From: Eucommia ulmoides
Lineage: Eukaryota > Streptophyta > Magnoliopsida > Garryales > Eucommiaceae
Direction: 5' to 3'
Assembly: GCA_016647705.1 (NCBI GenBank)
Contig: CM028338.1
Span: 13,546,240 to 13,610,239 of the forward strand
Length of the DNA: 64,000 bases
Of the stretch, positions 46,542 through 57,298 are shown piece after piece. The notes beneath the pieces were generated by a model. That model saw nothing but the letters and a program-made list of their open reading frames with translations. It ran no database searches and was not told the origin of the DNA. A program made the translations under genes and the position numbers. Position 1 is the stretch's first letter, and each line of letters starts with the position of its first letter.

Positions 46542-46789
46542 ATCCCCAAAGCCACACACTTTCTGCACCCTTCTAAGTCCAAAATTATGTTGAAATGTCC
46601 CCACATCCTCCATTTTTTAAATCCCTAAAAAAGAAAAAAGATTAAAAAACATCCCAAAGATAAAAAAAAAAAAAAAAAAAAAAAAAAACGACCTCTAAGC
46701 AAAGGTAAGTCCCTCATGCTTGCTACTACACTCTACTTCTACTTAAATCGCTTAAAATAAATGACCTAAAATTAGAGAACTAAAAATAA

Positions 46790-47285
46790 CGCTCTTATGG
46801 CAACGGCAAAGCATACATGGTTACTTTCATGTGGTCCGAAGAAGCTCCATAAGGACACTAAAAAATTAGTGTCATTTTATGTTCCTAGTTTTATTTTATT
46901 ACTGCTTTTACTTTTCTTTTGAACTTTATTTTTCGCATCTTTACTTTCCCGTGCTTTTTCTTTTTTAGCGTCCTTGCAGTAAAGTATATGTGGCCACTTG
47001 GCTTGAAGAAACACCAGTGGACACATTGGTTTTATTTTATGCATTTTACTTTCCCGTATTTTTTTCTTTTTAGCATCCCTACGATAAAGTATACAAGGTC
47101 ACTTGGCTCGAAGAAACACCGTATGGACACATAGATTTTAATTTATGCACTTTACTTTTTTATGATTTTCCTTTTTAGCGTCCTTACGGTAAAGTATACG
47201 TGCCTACTTGGCTTGAAAAAATATCGAAGGATATGTAGGTTCTACTTTATGGATTTTTCCTTTCCCGTACTTTTCTTTTTAGCAT
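46790..47285. repeat. ~105-bp tandem repeat, four to five units
   Basis: AGCGTCCTTGCAGTAAAGTA (46967), AGCATCCCTACGATAAAGTA (47072), AGCGTCCTTACGGTAAAGTA (47177) and AGCATG (47281) mark the units at 104-105 bp spacing. Each contains CTTGGCT(T/C)GAA. An earlier diverged unit lies at ~46795. Confidence 0.88.
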
Positions 47286-48782
47286 GTTATATATATGTTT
47301 CTATTCCTTGCATTAATTTTATTTTAATTATGCAAAAAAAAAAAGTATTTATACTTTAGTTTGCTAAAAATAAATAAAAAATTAAAATAAAATCTTGACT
47401 TAAACATCTGAGAAATTGAGAGTTTTTCATACTACCATTTTGATTTTTCCAACCCGTGTGAAATCTTAAAAAGGTGGGTTTAGGAAGGCATTTCCTTAAG
47501 TCAAATTTTGAACTTAGGTTAAATTGGTAAAAAGAAGGATAAACACTTCCATTTACAATTCATATTTTCCTTTTTCGTCATATCATCCAAAAAATTATAA
47601 AAAATGGTTTTTGTTTTTTTCATAAAAAAAAAAAGAAGGGGTCTTCTTAAAAACATTCCTTTGTTTTGTTCTTAGAAGAAAATGTATTTAAAAGAAATAA
47701 ATACTAATTTTTGTGTGATTTATAAGAAATTTTATTTTTCAAAAAAAAAAGGAGTATTTTTTATAATACTTCTAAAACATCTTCACATCCAAAATATTTT
47801 TTAGGAAGGATTATGTTTTCTAAAAAAAACATTTTACTAAATTTTACTAAATCAAACCTCCTATGTAAAAATTGGAAATTAGAACTTCTAACCCCCCTTT
47901 GCTTTTCATAAAAAAAAAAAAAAATGAAGAAGAAGAAAAAGAAAAAGAAAAAGAAGAAGAAGAAGAAAGAAAAGAAGGAACCTTGCATCTTTTCAGAAAA
48001 TCTAGTATGTTTTCCTGTTAAATACATTTTGTAGAAAAATCACAAAATCTAAAAAAATAATAAAAAAAATAGCATGCATCAAATATTCCTTAGCCTTCTT
48101 TCTATCAAGATAAGGAAATCCTACATTAAAACCTCTTAGGAATCATCCTTGTTAAATCATCAATATTTGATAAGCGATCGTACCAGGGGAATATTTATCA
48201 AAAATACCAAAAAAATTGTCCCACTCTATTTCAAAAAACACCAAAAATATTTTTTCGAGAAAAGATTTCAAAATCAAATAAAATATTAGGGCTTAAAACT
48301 TACTGTACTTAATTGGATGAGGTACCGTCTTTGGACGGATATCTAGGGGTTCCTAACACCTTCTCCGAGTATAACTGATCCTCGAACCATTTTAAAATGA
48401 ATCTCTGGTTGAACCGTGCCTTTTGGAGTAAAAATTTTACATAAGTCATTTTTTTATTATTTTTTAAAAATTCGGTGACCTAATACACTATTCAAACTCA
48501 ATATTAAGTAGTGACTCTTTTTTATAAAATTGGCTTAAATTTTTTTATGAAAAAATTGGCACTTTAAAAAAAAACTCTATTTACTATTTCTTCCGAAAAC
48601 ACTTTCATTTCTTCAACAAATCCTTCATCGATAAAATTCGGGGGAGTCATATGTCTACCTTTTTTCTATTTATTGTTTTTTTTCCCCGAATGTACTCTTT
48701 AGATAATGTTTGTTTATTGATTTATGTTTCAGTTTCTATTTCTCTTTGAGTTAATGAACGCTTTTGTTTTTATCTTTATCAG

Positions 48783-49169
48783 AGTATTGTGAATATGTAA
48801 ATCAAGATGTATGCGATAAGAATCTCCAAGCTCTATATTGTTTATTACCTCTATTTTTTTAAGACTTTGCGTTACGTTCTTTTCTACCCTCATATTAATC
48901 TCAGGAACTTTCAGGTATATACATGGAGATCTAAAGCTTAATGACGCTTTGCTTGGTCCTTCTGAAACTTTTGATGAAAAAGAGTTGTCTTTAGCTGATC
49001 TTGGCTTTAACTACATCATTGATCACATATATATGTTTTTCAAAATTATACTTTGTAACAATTTTAATTACTTAATGAAGTTATAATTTGTTTGGTTTAT
49101 TTGTTTAATCTCCTTTAAGCCGTAAGTATATGTCCTCGTTTGCAGGCTAGAGCAACAATTATTCGCCAG
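48783..49169 (+). pseudogene. Fragment of a casein-kinase-I-like protein kinase gene with intron traces
   Basis: Three exon-like pieces are seen. One follows an AG acceptor at 48781-48782 (YCEYVNQDVC, frame open ~22 codons). The second, around 48904-49014, carries IHGDLKLNDALLG at 48919 onwards and ELSLADLGF ending near 49008. The third, 49146-49169, lies between a TTTGCAG acceptor and a GT donor. HGDxK-n-LLG followed ~13 residues later by DEK-L-L-DLG is the catalytic-loop pattern of plant MLK-type (MUT9-like) casein kinase I proteins. The Asn expected after HGDxKxx is displaced or replaced, the frame is short, and no other kinase motif is present. Best read as a gene fragment carried or left in the repeats. 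Alternative: chance similarity. Confidence 0.42.
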
Positions 49170-49224
49170 GTTTCTTCAATTGGTGATTAATTAGGTTTTT
49201 TATTTTGTTTTCATAAATACTTAT

Positions 49225-49366
49225 TGAGAACATGAAACGGTTGTATTGATATTTGAAAAAAAGTATATATTACAGATATATACAATAGGGATATTTATAG
49301 GAAACTAAGAAAACCCTAGGGTTAGGGTTCTGACTTAATAGGTCAAACTCATATATTACATTAACA
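49225..49366 (-). mobile_element. Short 3' LTR of an Ale-type copia
   Basis: The minus-strand start TGTTAATGTAATATATGAG follows a polypurine tract (GAGTTTGAGGGGAGA, 49367-49382). It contains CCTATAAATATCCC, a TATA box (49287-49300). The far end TGAGAACATGAAACGG is a guess. Includes CCCTAACCCTAGGG, not a telomere. Confidence 0.55.
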
Positions 49367-50112
49367 TCTCCCCTCAAACTCAAAGTGGTAAATGAGACGT
49401 AAACTTGAGTATGGAAACCAGAGAGTGAAAGCGTCCAGGTAAGCGAGTCTTAATGAAAATATATGTTGTCTGATCGCCTGAATTAATGGATTGTAAACGA
49501 ACCGTATTCTGGAAAATGTGATGACGAATAAAGTGGCAACCAGTCTCGATGTATTTTGTACGCTCGTGGAAGACATCATTGTGGGCGATATGAATAACAC
49601 TCCTACTGTCATAATGTAAAATAGTAACAGTAGGAGAAAAGATTTCCATGTCAGCAAGGAGCCAGCGAAGCCAAAGTAGTTCTTGAGTTACATCAGCCAT
49701 GACACAATATTCAGCTTTAGTGCTGGAATGAGCAACCACAGTTTATTTCTTACTGCGCCAAGAAATGAATAAGTTGCCTAAGAATAAACAATAACCAGTG
49801 ATTGATCGTCGATCGATGGGATCTCCAGCCCAATTGGCATCTAAATAAGCCTGTAAAGTAGGAGCAAACTAGGATGAGAAATGAAGCCCGTAAAATAAGG
49901 TACCCTTGACATACCAAAGAATGCAAATAACAGGCAAGTAATGGGTGGTCTGAAAAGTAGACAAGAACTAGTTGACTTGATGGACATCATAGGCTATATC
50001 TGGGCAAGTGACAGTGAGGTTTACTAAACTTCCAACCAGTTAGCGATATAAAGTGATATCCTAAAAAGGTGAACCATCCAGTGGAGTAAGTCTAATATTC
50101 AGCTCGAGATGA
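49367..50112 (-). pseudogene. Ale-type copia RT/RNase H relic
   Basis: Reading leftwards on the minus strand: LTPLDGSPFQD near 50070 with an RT C-terminal stretch (LVGSLVNLTVTCPDIAYDVH) near 49990-50040. Then LQAYLDANWAGDPIDRRS near 49800-49850. Then RNase H from 49739 (SSTKAEYCVMADVTQELLW, IAHNDVFHERTKYIE), ending at PGRFHSLVSILK near 49410. The Asp of the first RNase H motif (DANWAGD) is kept. Stops interrupt the frame at ~49742 and further up. The 5' part is missing from 50112, where an Ogre-like LTR abuts. It is the 3' end of a dead element and makes no product. Confidence 0.88.
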
Positions 50113-50775
50113 GTAGTGGTATGTTAAATGGTACGTTAAGTCACCATATTTTAAGAAAAAATGATTTAAAAAGCCTAAGTACAAATTGACTCCAAAACAC
50201 GGTCAAACTAAGGATTCATTTAAAGAGCTCGGTGGTTGGTTACACTCGGGGAAGGTGCTAGGCACTTCAAGACGCCCGTCCGAAAGTGGTACCTTATATC
50301 TAATTAAGTCTAATTAGTTTAGTCCGAATGTTTTGTTTTATTTTGAAATCTTTTTCTTCTTATGAAATCTTTTTGGTATTTTTCAAAAATAAAATGGGAC
50401 AATTTTTTGTATTTTTGGGAATGTTCCCCCAGTATAACATCTTATCGAATATTAAGAATTCGATAAGAAGTTTTATATATGTTTCTGATGAAATTATTTA
50501 ATTTAAGTGGGAAAATCAATCTAAATATTTTCTACGTCATGCAAAAGTTAACATGTAAAGCGATGTGAAATATTATATTATTTTCTGTAAATACAATGTC
50601 GAAAATGTCTACTTTCCTAATTTGCCCAAATAATTTTAAAAAAATTCAATTTTGACATTCCCTTAAATTCTATGAAATGAGAATCAAGAAAATATCATGG
50701 AAACATGCTTTGTAAAAATTAATTCCACCAAAACTTAAGTAAAATTGAACAAAAAAACTTACCAAAGAAAATGAT

Positions 50776-51590
50776 AGATATATGACATTGACCTCCCCTG
50801 TCATTTTGTACTATACCAGATACCTTCCCTATCATTTTGCAATTACTAAAGACCTCATCTGTCTTTTTGCTCAAATATCACTTACCTCCCTTTGAACAAA
50901 ATTGCTCTTAGGTTATCTTTGTTAAAAATTCATTAACACCCCTATATTTTTAAAATTATATTTTTACCCTTCGCTTTTTAAATAATTATATTTACCTCTC
51001 ACCAATATCCAACTCCCACCGCCACTTCCCAACTCCCACCACCCATTGCCACCGCCACCTCCTACCGCCTTTACCACCTACCACCTTCCGCCACCTCCCA
51101 CCACCCACCACCACCGAAGAGAGAGAGAGAAGAAGGGTTAATAAAAAGGTTTTTTTTTTTTTTAAATGAAATGGTTAAAATATATATATATATTATTTTA
51201 TTTTAAAATAGGGGTGGGCAGTGGTGGTGGTGGTGGTGGTGGTGGCGGTGGGTGGTGGGAGGTGGTGGGCGGCGGCGGTGGCAGCGGGTGGTGGGTGGTG
51301 GCGGCGGTAGGAGGTAGTAGAGGCGGTAGGTGCGGTGGTAGGAGGTGGCGATGAATTTATATAAATTAAATGATTATTTATGTATTTTAGTTTTTTATTA
51401 TTTAATTATGTTTTAAATAGTCAAGGGTAAAATTGGCATTATAATAAAAAAAATTATTATTTTTTAATCAATAAGGGAGGTAAGTGGTGTTTGAGCAAAA
51501 TGACAGGGGAGATCTCTGATATTTGCAAAATGACAATTGAGGTATCTGGTATAGTACAAAATAATATAGGAGGTCAATGGGATATACCGA
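50776..51590. mobile_element. Foldback Mutator-like MITE (TSD GAAAATGAT)
   Basis: Long terminal inverted repeats of ~115 bp: the left 50776-50893 (CATTGACCTCCCCTGTCATT, ACTATACCAGATACCT) is mirrored at 51474-51590. The centre has CCACC-rich sequence (51000-51115) facing GGTGG-rich sequence (51213-51352), so the whole element can fold back. GAAAATGAT flanks it at 50767-50775 and 51591-51599; nine bases is the Mutator size. The partner LTR near 58100 lacks the insertion, confirming the ends to within a few bases. No transposase. A Gly-rich frame at 51166-51354 is low-complexity only. Confidence 0.82.
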
Positions 51591-51627
51591 GAAAATGATT
51601 TATGGGATATACCGAGAAAATGATTTA
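51578..51627. repeat. Exact 25-bp tandem duplication at the MITE edge
   Basis: 51578-51602 and 51603-51627 are identical and include the MITE tip and its target duplication. Confidence 0.95.
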
Positions 51628-52609
51628 CTAAACCAATTGTTTTTAAATTTTATTTTATTTGGGAAATCAAATCGTCAGTAAAGAAATCTTTCTTTCAATA
51701 TATTGAATCATTAAATTCACCCTAAGGCTAGTGATAATTAATTCTTATAAAATAATTTATTATTATTTTTATTATTATTATTTTATTTTTATTTTAAAAT
51801 AATTTAGGTATAGCAACAACTTAAATAAAAATAAGTAAACAATAAAATAGAAAAATAATTAAAAAAGTATCATCATCTCACGCTTGAAGTCTAACGGAAA
51901 CTAAACCAGCAAGAATTTAAATTGCAATAATGAAAAAAAAACAATGAAAAGAATTAAGGGATAAGAAATATGTATGTCCTGGCAAAGATCCCCATTGTAC
52001 GATTTTTATTCTCACAAAGATGACTTTCCGAATGGGCTTTCATTGAGAATCGCTCCCTATGAGGGTTTCTCTCTGAATTTTTTGAAAAAAATGTGGAATG
52101 AAAAAATCCTAACCATAATTTGCTCATGAAAAAGAAAATTCCGTTAGGAAAGTTCTCTTGTGTTTATACGAACGTGTGGCAGCCTAAGAAAATGCCACGT
52201 GTCCTCTACATTTGTTTTGACCCTTTGACCAACAATACGGGCCCCCTTTCACACTTCTCTCTCTCTTTTCTCTTTCTCTCTATTTTCACGGGCCCACCTC
52301 TATCTCTCTCTCTCACTCCCACCGATTTTCTTTCTTTACTTTCCCTTAAAAATATTTCCTTCATTTTTCAACTTTTTTTTTTCTTTTCTTCTTTCTTTTT
52401 TCTATTTTTTTCTTTTATATTTTCTAAAAATAAAACAAAACAAAAGATAAAATAAAAATAAAGCATAAAAATATTTTTGTCGGACGGTCAAAATGTCGTG
52501 TCTACGGCAGTCCCTCTTTGTCATGCGAGTTTCACTTATTGATAAAGATAGGAGACCACGTCATTTTGATCGTTCCATTTTCTAAATTTTTCAAAATATT
52601 TTTTCGACA

Positions 52610-53040
52610 AAGGAAAAAATAAAACATAAAAATAACTCATGACGAGCACATGTTCGTTTAGAGTAATGACAAGATGACTCATGACTATACTCATGACAAA
52701 CAAGTGTCCATTTAAAGGATCGTTTAGAGTAATGAAAAATTATTTATGATAAATACATGTTCGTTTAGAGGATCGTTTAGAGTAATGACAAAATGACTCA
52801 TGACGACCCTTATAACGAACAGGTGTCCGTTTAGAGGATCGTTTAGAGTAATAAAAAAAAAAAGACTCATAACGATACTCATGACGAACAACTGCCCATT
52901 TAGAGTGATAGAAAATGAATCATGACAATACTCATGACGAATAGGTGTTCGTTTAGAGTAAAGAAAAAAAAACTTATAACGATAGTTATCATGAACAAGT
53001 GTCCGTTTAGAAGATCGTTTAGAGTAATAAAAATGATACT
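52610..53040 (-). repeat. ~65-110-bp irregular tandem repeat
   Basis: About seven units share GACTCATGACGA, ACATGTTCGTTTAGA or GTGTCCGTTTAGA, and GGATCGTTTAGAGTAATGA. It is the same repeat type as 35140-35520, in the opposite orientation. Confidence 0.85.
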
Positions 53041-55279
53041 CAACCCCAACCTTCTTGGCTGGGTAGACAAAAGAAAGTCCAGAGGTATAAAATATATGTC
53101 AGCCTGTCGCTGGCCAAAAATAAGAGATCAAAGATATAAAATGTGCCCCAACCTGCGGCTGAGAATGACTCTAAGATGACTGAACTTTCACGGTTGCCTA
53201 CGTACCTTAGCATTATGCCAAGGACCAGATTTACTTGGATGCTCGTTTAGAGCTTCTGAATTTTTCAACAACAAGAGTTTCCAATTTGGGTCGGCAGGAG
53301 GATGAGAAGACCCTATGATAAGGAAATCCATGCTTCTAGACTTTTTGAGATCCTCGGAAGTGGACAAGATAACACTTCCAAAATAAAATCCTTAGTCTGA
53401 AAAAAATTGGTCACTTTTGATGACTTGCAATTCCATTCCCCTTTTTTCGTTCGTAGTTACTCGGCTTACTGCACTTTGTCTCAGGGTGATTTGATGAGAT
53501 TCTTTTATTTGAATTTAGAAACTTCGTCCTCCAACTCAGGGGAAGTGCCTGACATGCCTTGAAGTGATTTAATGAGACTCGTTCTTTGTTTTTAATTAAA
53601 AGACTTCACATTCCAACTTAGAGGAGGGCCCAACATACCTCATTAAGGTCTCTTTGGCTTGCCCGACTGGATTTTTGTCTTTTCAAATTTATAGGTACTT
53701 CGATGCTTGGGGTTCTAATACTCCTGCATGCTCTGTATTTACTCAAGTCCTGCAAAACTGATTTAACCAAAAAAAAAAAAGACAAAATGTCAAAAATTAC
53801 TAAAATGAGTATCTTCAATGTTCGATATGATTTTTTTTGTAAGATTTTGAGTCGACTTGCAGAGGAATATGGTTCCAATACATTTTCAGACCACAACTAA
53901 TGTTTCTTTTCACAAATTCTGATTTTATTCAAATCCATCAAGTTCTGAATCGAAGAAATGTCGTTTACCCACTAAATTGGCCCGAAGCGGAAACTTTGAG
54001 CGAACCAATCTATCCTCTTTATTTTCTCTTCAAATTTCTTCCATATTTGCACCAGCGCTTCTTGCTCAATTAATGACTTGACTATTTTACCCCTCTTTTT
54101 TTCGTCATTTTTCTTTTTTTTTTTTGCCATTTTTCTTAATTTTACTACTTTTTTTTCTTTTTTTTCCCTCATTTTTTTTTTAAAAAAATTGATGGTCGAG
54201 CTTACGGTGGTTCGGGGGCAGCCGAGCTTAGAAATTAACATGGTCTTCATTGCGAGTCGAGACCTTCTTGCAACCTGAGGATCATCAATGAATGAGAAAT
54301 TTGGTGTCCAACAGTACTGGTTGATGGTGACAAATCTTCATTTTTCCACCTTTGGTATTCATCAAATGATTAGATACCAATATTACATTTGAGAGCTTCT
54401 TCATCAGAATCATTGACTTAGGATGATTGCGTTCCCTTTTTGCCATTGGGTCTGACAGCATGCGAACCAGGATGTTTACATCCTATTTTATCAAATCACT
54501 AAAGGACCATTGGAAACGAATTGATCAGATTGCAGTAGTATATTAAAGCATCGTTAGGGCAATGGATGCCAATATTGACTTTTGAATCCTCCTATACTCT
54601 GGAATTGTTGTCGGATTTGGTCAAAGGCCTTTTGGATCTCACCATCGTTTGGAAAAACAGAATCTTCCTTTTCTTATATTCCTATTGGATCGTGGTCTAG
54701 CTTTGTATTGAAATCATATTTTCGTATCCTCGTTCAGTCACGTCACATTCAACATATGCAGGCAATTTTGAGTACCTGAAAGAGTAAGATTCAAACATTA
54801 GGCCATAGTTTGGATAAAACAGTATTGGATTTATTGATATTTAAAAGCCACTGCAGAGAAAATCCCTTTCCATCCAAAAGACCGACGAGATGGAAAGGTG
54901 AATAACGAAAAATGTCCTAATTAAAAAAAAAAAAAACACTTGCAAATTGAAAGTAAACAAGGACCCTAGTTTTGTAGCCTTTAGATTTTTCAACTCGAGC
55001 TTTGGGCACATGACTCGCTCCCATCCCCACCAATATTTTGGTAAAGATAAACTTTACCCCTCCCTGAAGGTGTATGCTCAGGCAGCGGATTCAGTTGGCA
55101 ATTTGGCGTAGCAGCCTCAATCATTTCGCTGGAAAGCATAAGGGCCCCTATCCATATGAACTCTTAAATCTTGTCTTTTAGTTCGAATATATCCCCTAGT
55201 TTTAGAATAGTACTCACAGAAAGCATTTGAAGTAGCCATTTTACTCCCTAACTTAGGCACATATGATGGAAGGGGCGTC

Positions 55280-56740
55280 AACATCCCCTACTTCAAACAG
55301 TTTTGGTACAGCTCAGTGATGGATACCAAAAGGTCTTGTAGTTCATTTTCTTTGTTCCGAAAGTTCTCCCTAGTAGTACGAGGTGGGTAGCTTGGATGGT
55401 AATAGATTCCTGGATTTAGGATGTGGTTAGGACTTTGAGGTGGAGGGTTAATTTGGCTGATATGAAGGCGTATGGTAAGCGGGTGTTTGGTAGGATTGAG
55501 GGTAGTATTGGGAAGTGTGGTTTTGGTAAATGGGAGGTACATTCCGATATTGGTAGTAGCATGGACGGATTTAGTAATATGGCAGGTTTCAAGAGTAATT
55601 TTGGTTTTGGCGATTTTGAGAAAAATGGCTACAGTATTGGTTGTTTTGGTTCGAATAATTTTGGGAATAGAAAGTTTGGGGGTTATTTTGGTGAGGGGTT
55701 TGCTGGGGGGAAACTAAGATGTCTACCTCATTATCTTTCTTATTTGGCATAACTGACCTCTTTGTCGGATCAAACTAGGCCCGTTCGATCTTTCCACTCC
55801 TTATTCCTTATCCTAGTACCTCAGCTTGCGTGATCGCACCGTCGAAGAAAGCCACCGCTATGCTCGAAAGGCCCCGATAGAACGATGGCATCTGAATTGA
55901 CTTGAATATCTCTAACTGAGCCTCCTCACTCAGTCGAGCTATGACTTTGGAAGCCTCCTCTCTCCAGTGGAAAGTGTACCTCCGAAACTCCCATAATTTT
56001 TCTTCAGAATTTGGTACAGGGTATTATGATTCGGTGCGGCATCTTTGTTGTACATATACTGCTCATAAATATCCTCTACTAGGTCCTCGAAGGTTTCAAT
56101 TTGCGATAGGTCCAGAGTCATGTACAAGCTAAGAGACGGTCCCTTCAATGATCGATGGAACATCTTCAGGTAAAGATCTCTGTTCTGAGCATGGACTCCC
56201 AACTCTTCCTTGCAGATGTTGACGTGAAATTCTGGGGGGGCAGTACCATTATACTTTGTTAACTTCGAAACTACGAAGTTTTCTGGATACACCACCCGGG
56301 GTTGTGTTGACAACTCTATGTATATCGCTTTTCTGGAAGGTTTTTCTCGTCTTAACTCTTCTACATTTCTCTCTAATTTATCAATTTTAAGAACCCAGTA
56401 CGGAGGGGGTTCATTCTCTTCTTTGTTGTTTTTAGTTTCAATGGTCGGGGCCGATTGATTGGCATTCGGATTATTCGCTGAAACAACGACCCTCTCTGGG
56501 TGAATGAGGATCTACAGTGCAAAAGGGGTCGAGCCTTCAAGTGAGGCTTGATAGACATACCATTGGCTAGGATATGCTGGCGCACCATAGGCAAAGGGAT
56601 AAAAGCCCATCTGAGGTCCATAGTAAATAGGCACAAAGAAGTTCAGGCCAGTAGGATTCACATTCAACACTAAATTCTCCGTCCTAGAACTTGGAAGATT
56701 TCCATTCGGTAATTCAGTCATGGGAGTTCAACTAAACGGG
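55280..56740 (-). pseudogene. Ogre/Tat-like gag relic
   Basis: On the minus strand a Pro/Tyr-rich N-terminal stretch starts near 56721 (MTELPNGNLPSS, YYGPQMGFYPF). A capsid-like stretch follows at 55939-56313: KLTKYNGTAPPEFHV, DLYLKMFHRSLKG near 56160-56190, then FEDLVEDIYEQY near 56060. This matches the FxG-(D/N)P-xHL / LFxxSLxGxA pattern of Ty3/gypsy retrotransposon Gag. A further Pro/Gln/Asn-rich part ends with ITELYQNCLK near 55290-55320. Frames change between the three parts. No zinc knuckle is seen, as is usual in Tat-lineage Gag upstream of protease. A plus-strand Gly-rich frame at 55423-55752 is its antisense. Confidence 0.78.
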
Positions 56741-57279
56741 GGAATAGGCACCCTTGAGGTCGTTGTCTTAGTTCATTAATCTTTTCCATTGGCATGTAGA
56801 TAGTTTCTTACATCCGAGCCATTTGGGTTGTACGGAAAGATTCAGGATTGCCTTTTTATGCCAAATTGGAATGATTATAAGCTCGACTATGAGGGGAGAC
56901 TGGACTTCGGATGGGGGGAATTGGAATCACATTTCTGGGACCAATTATCAGGTCTTGTCCTATATTCCTTTAAAACAAATTCCATTTATTAATCCACACA
57001 TATCTTATATTGCTTTAAAACTCATTCAAGTTTGAAGTTTTCTATTCCAATAATAACCGATCAAACAAATAATATTCATGGAAATTCTTTCGTTACTTAA
57101 TGTCATCAGTATTGGAAACTCTGAACTCATTTGATTTTTAAAACTCCCTAAGATATCATTGAACCATCACATCACAACCTATTTATAGAATGGAAAGAAA
57201 AGATAACAAAATAAAATATAACATTTGAACTTGTAATGTTGGAATTATTTGGACATATTAAGCCCGATCCTCTAACTAT

Positions 57280-57296
57280 CCCCAGCGAAGTCACCA
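57280..57296 (-). other. tRNA-Arg-type primer-binding site
   Basis: The plus strand reads CCCCAGCGAAGTCACCA, the kind of tRNA 3' end used by Ogre/Tat elements (PBS form TGGCGACTCCGCTGGGG) with two changes. It lies two bases left of the LTR start at 57299. Confidence 0.75.
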
Positions 57297-57298
57297 AC

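Larger units (their letters stand above)
46289..48600 (+). mobile_element. Tat/Ogre-type LTR and leader fragment, plus orientation
   Basis: A TATA box at 46526-46533 is followed by a leader-like stretch and ~105-bp tandem repeats (46790-47285). AT-rich sequence follows, then the conserved end block: GGTACCGTCTTTGGACGG, TCCTAACACCTTCTCCGAG (48326-48369), and GGTGACCTAATACACTATTC (48473-48492). The order matches the end part of the LTRs at 39-46 kb and 57.3 kb. Its upstream part was split by the insertion at 39143/46288. LTR ends were not identified. A purine-rich AAGAAG tract lies at 47910-47980. No coding sequence. Confidence 0.55.
50113..52505 (-). mobile_element. 3' LTR of an Ogre/Tat-like element, truncated and interrupted
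   Basis: Co-linear with 57440-58605: GGTTACACTCGGGGAAGGTG, CTCTTATGAAATCTTTTTG-like words, AAATATTATATTATTTTCT, AATCGTCAGTAAAGAAAT, CTCGC-CC and GAGAATCGCTCCCTA. The minus-strand start is TGTAGACACGACATTTTG with one change (52498-52505 reads TGTCTACG). The end near 50113 has lost ~140 bases and is fused to copia sequence. A foldback transposon (50776-51590) lies inside. The minus strand is the sense strand. Confidence 0.8.
52506..57298 (-). mobile_element. Internal region of the Ogre/Tat-like element
   Basis: It lies between the two LTRs. From the 5' side (right): PBS at 57280-57296, leader, gag relic (55280-56740), then 2.7 kb without recognisable pol, ending in tandem repeats (52610-53040) next to the 3' LTR. 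A minus-strand GGTTGCCTACGTACC-type word lies at 53193. No protease, RT, RNase H or integrase motif was recognised, so it is a deletion derivative or non-autonomous form. 53250-55280 holds only frames with homopolymers (54110-54190). Confidence 0.7.

Noticed and set aside
49303..49330. Telomere-like CCCTAACCCTAGGG
   Set aside because: A single short occurrence inside a copia LTR promoter. Not an array.
51166..51354. Glycine-rich open frame
   Set aside because: Encoded by the GGTGG-rich arm of a foldback MITE. Low complexity only.
55423..55752. Plus-strand 109-codon frame rich in Gly, Phe and Asn
   Set aside because: Antisense of the Pro/Gln/Asn-rich part of the Ogre-like gag relic.
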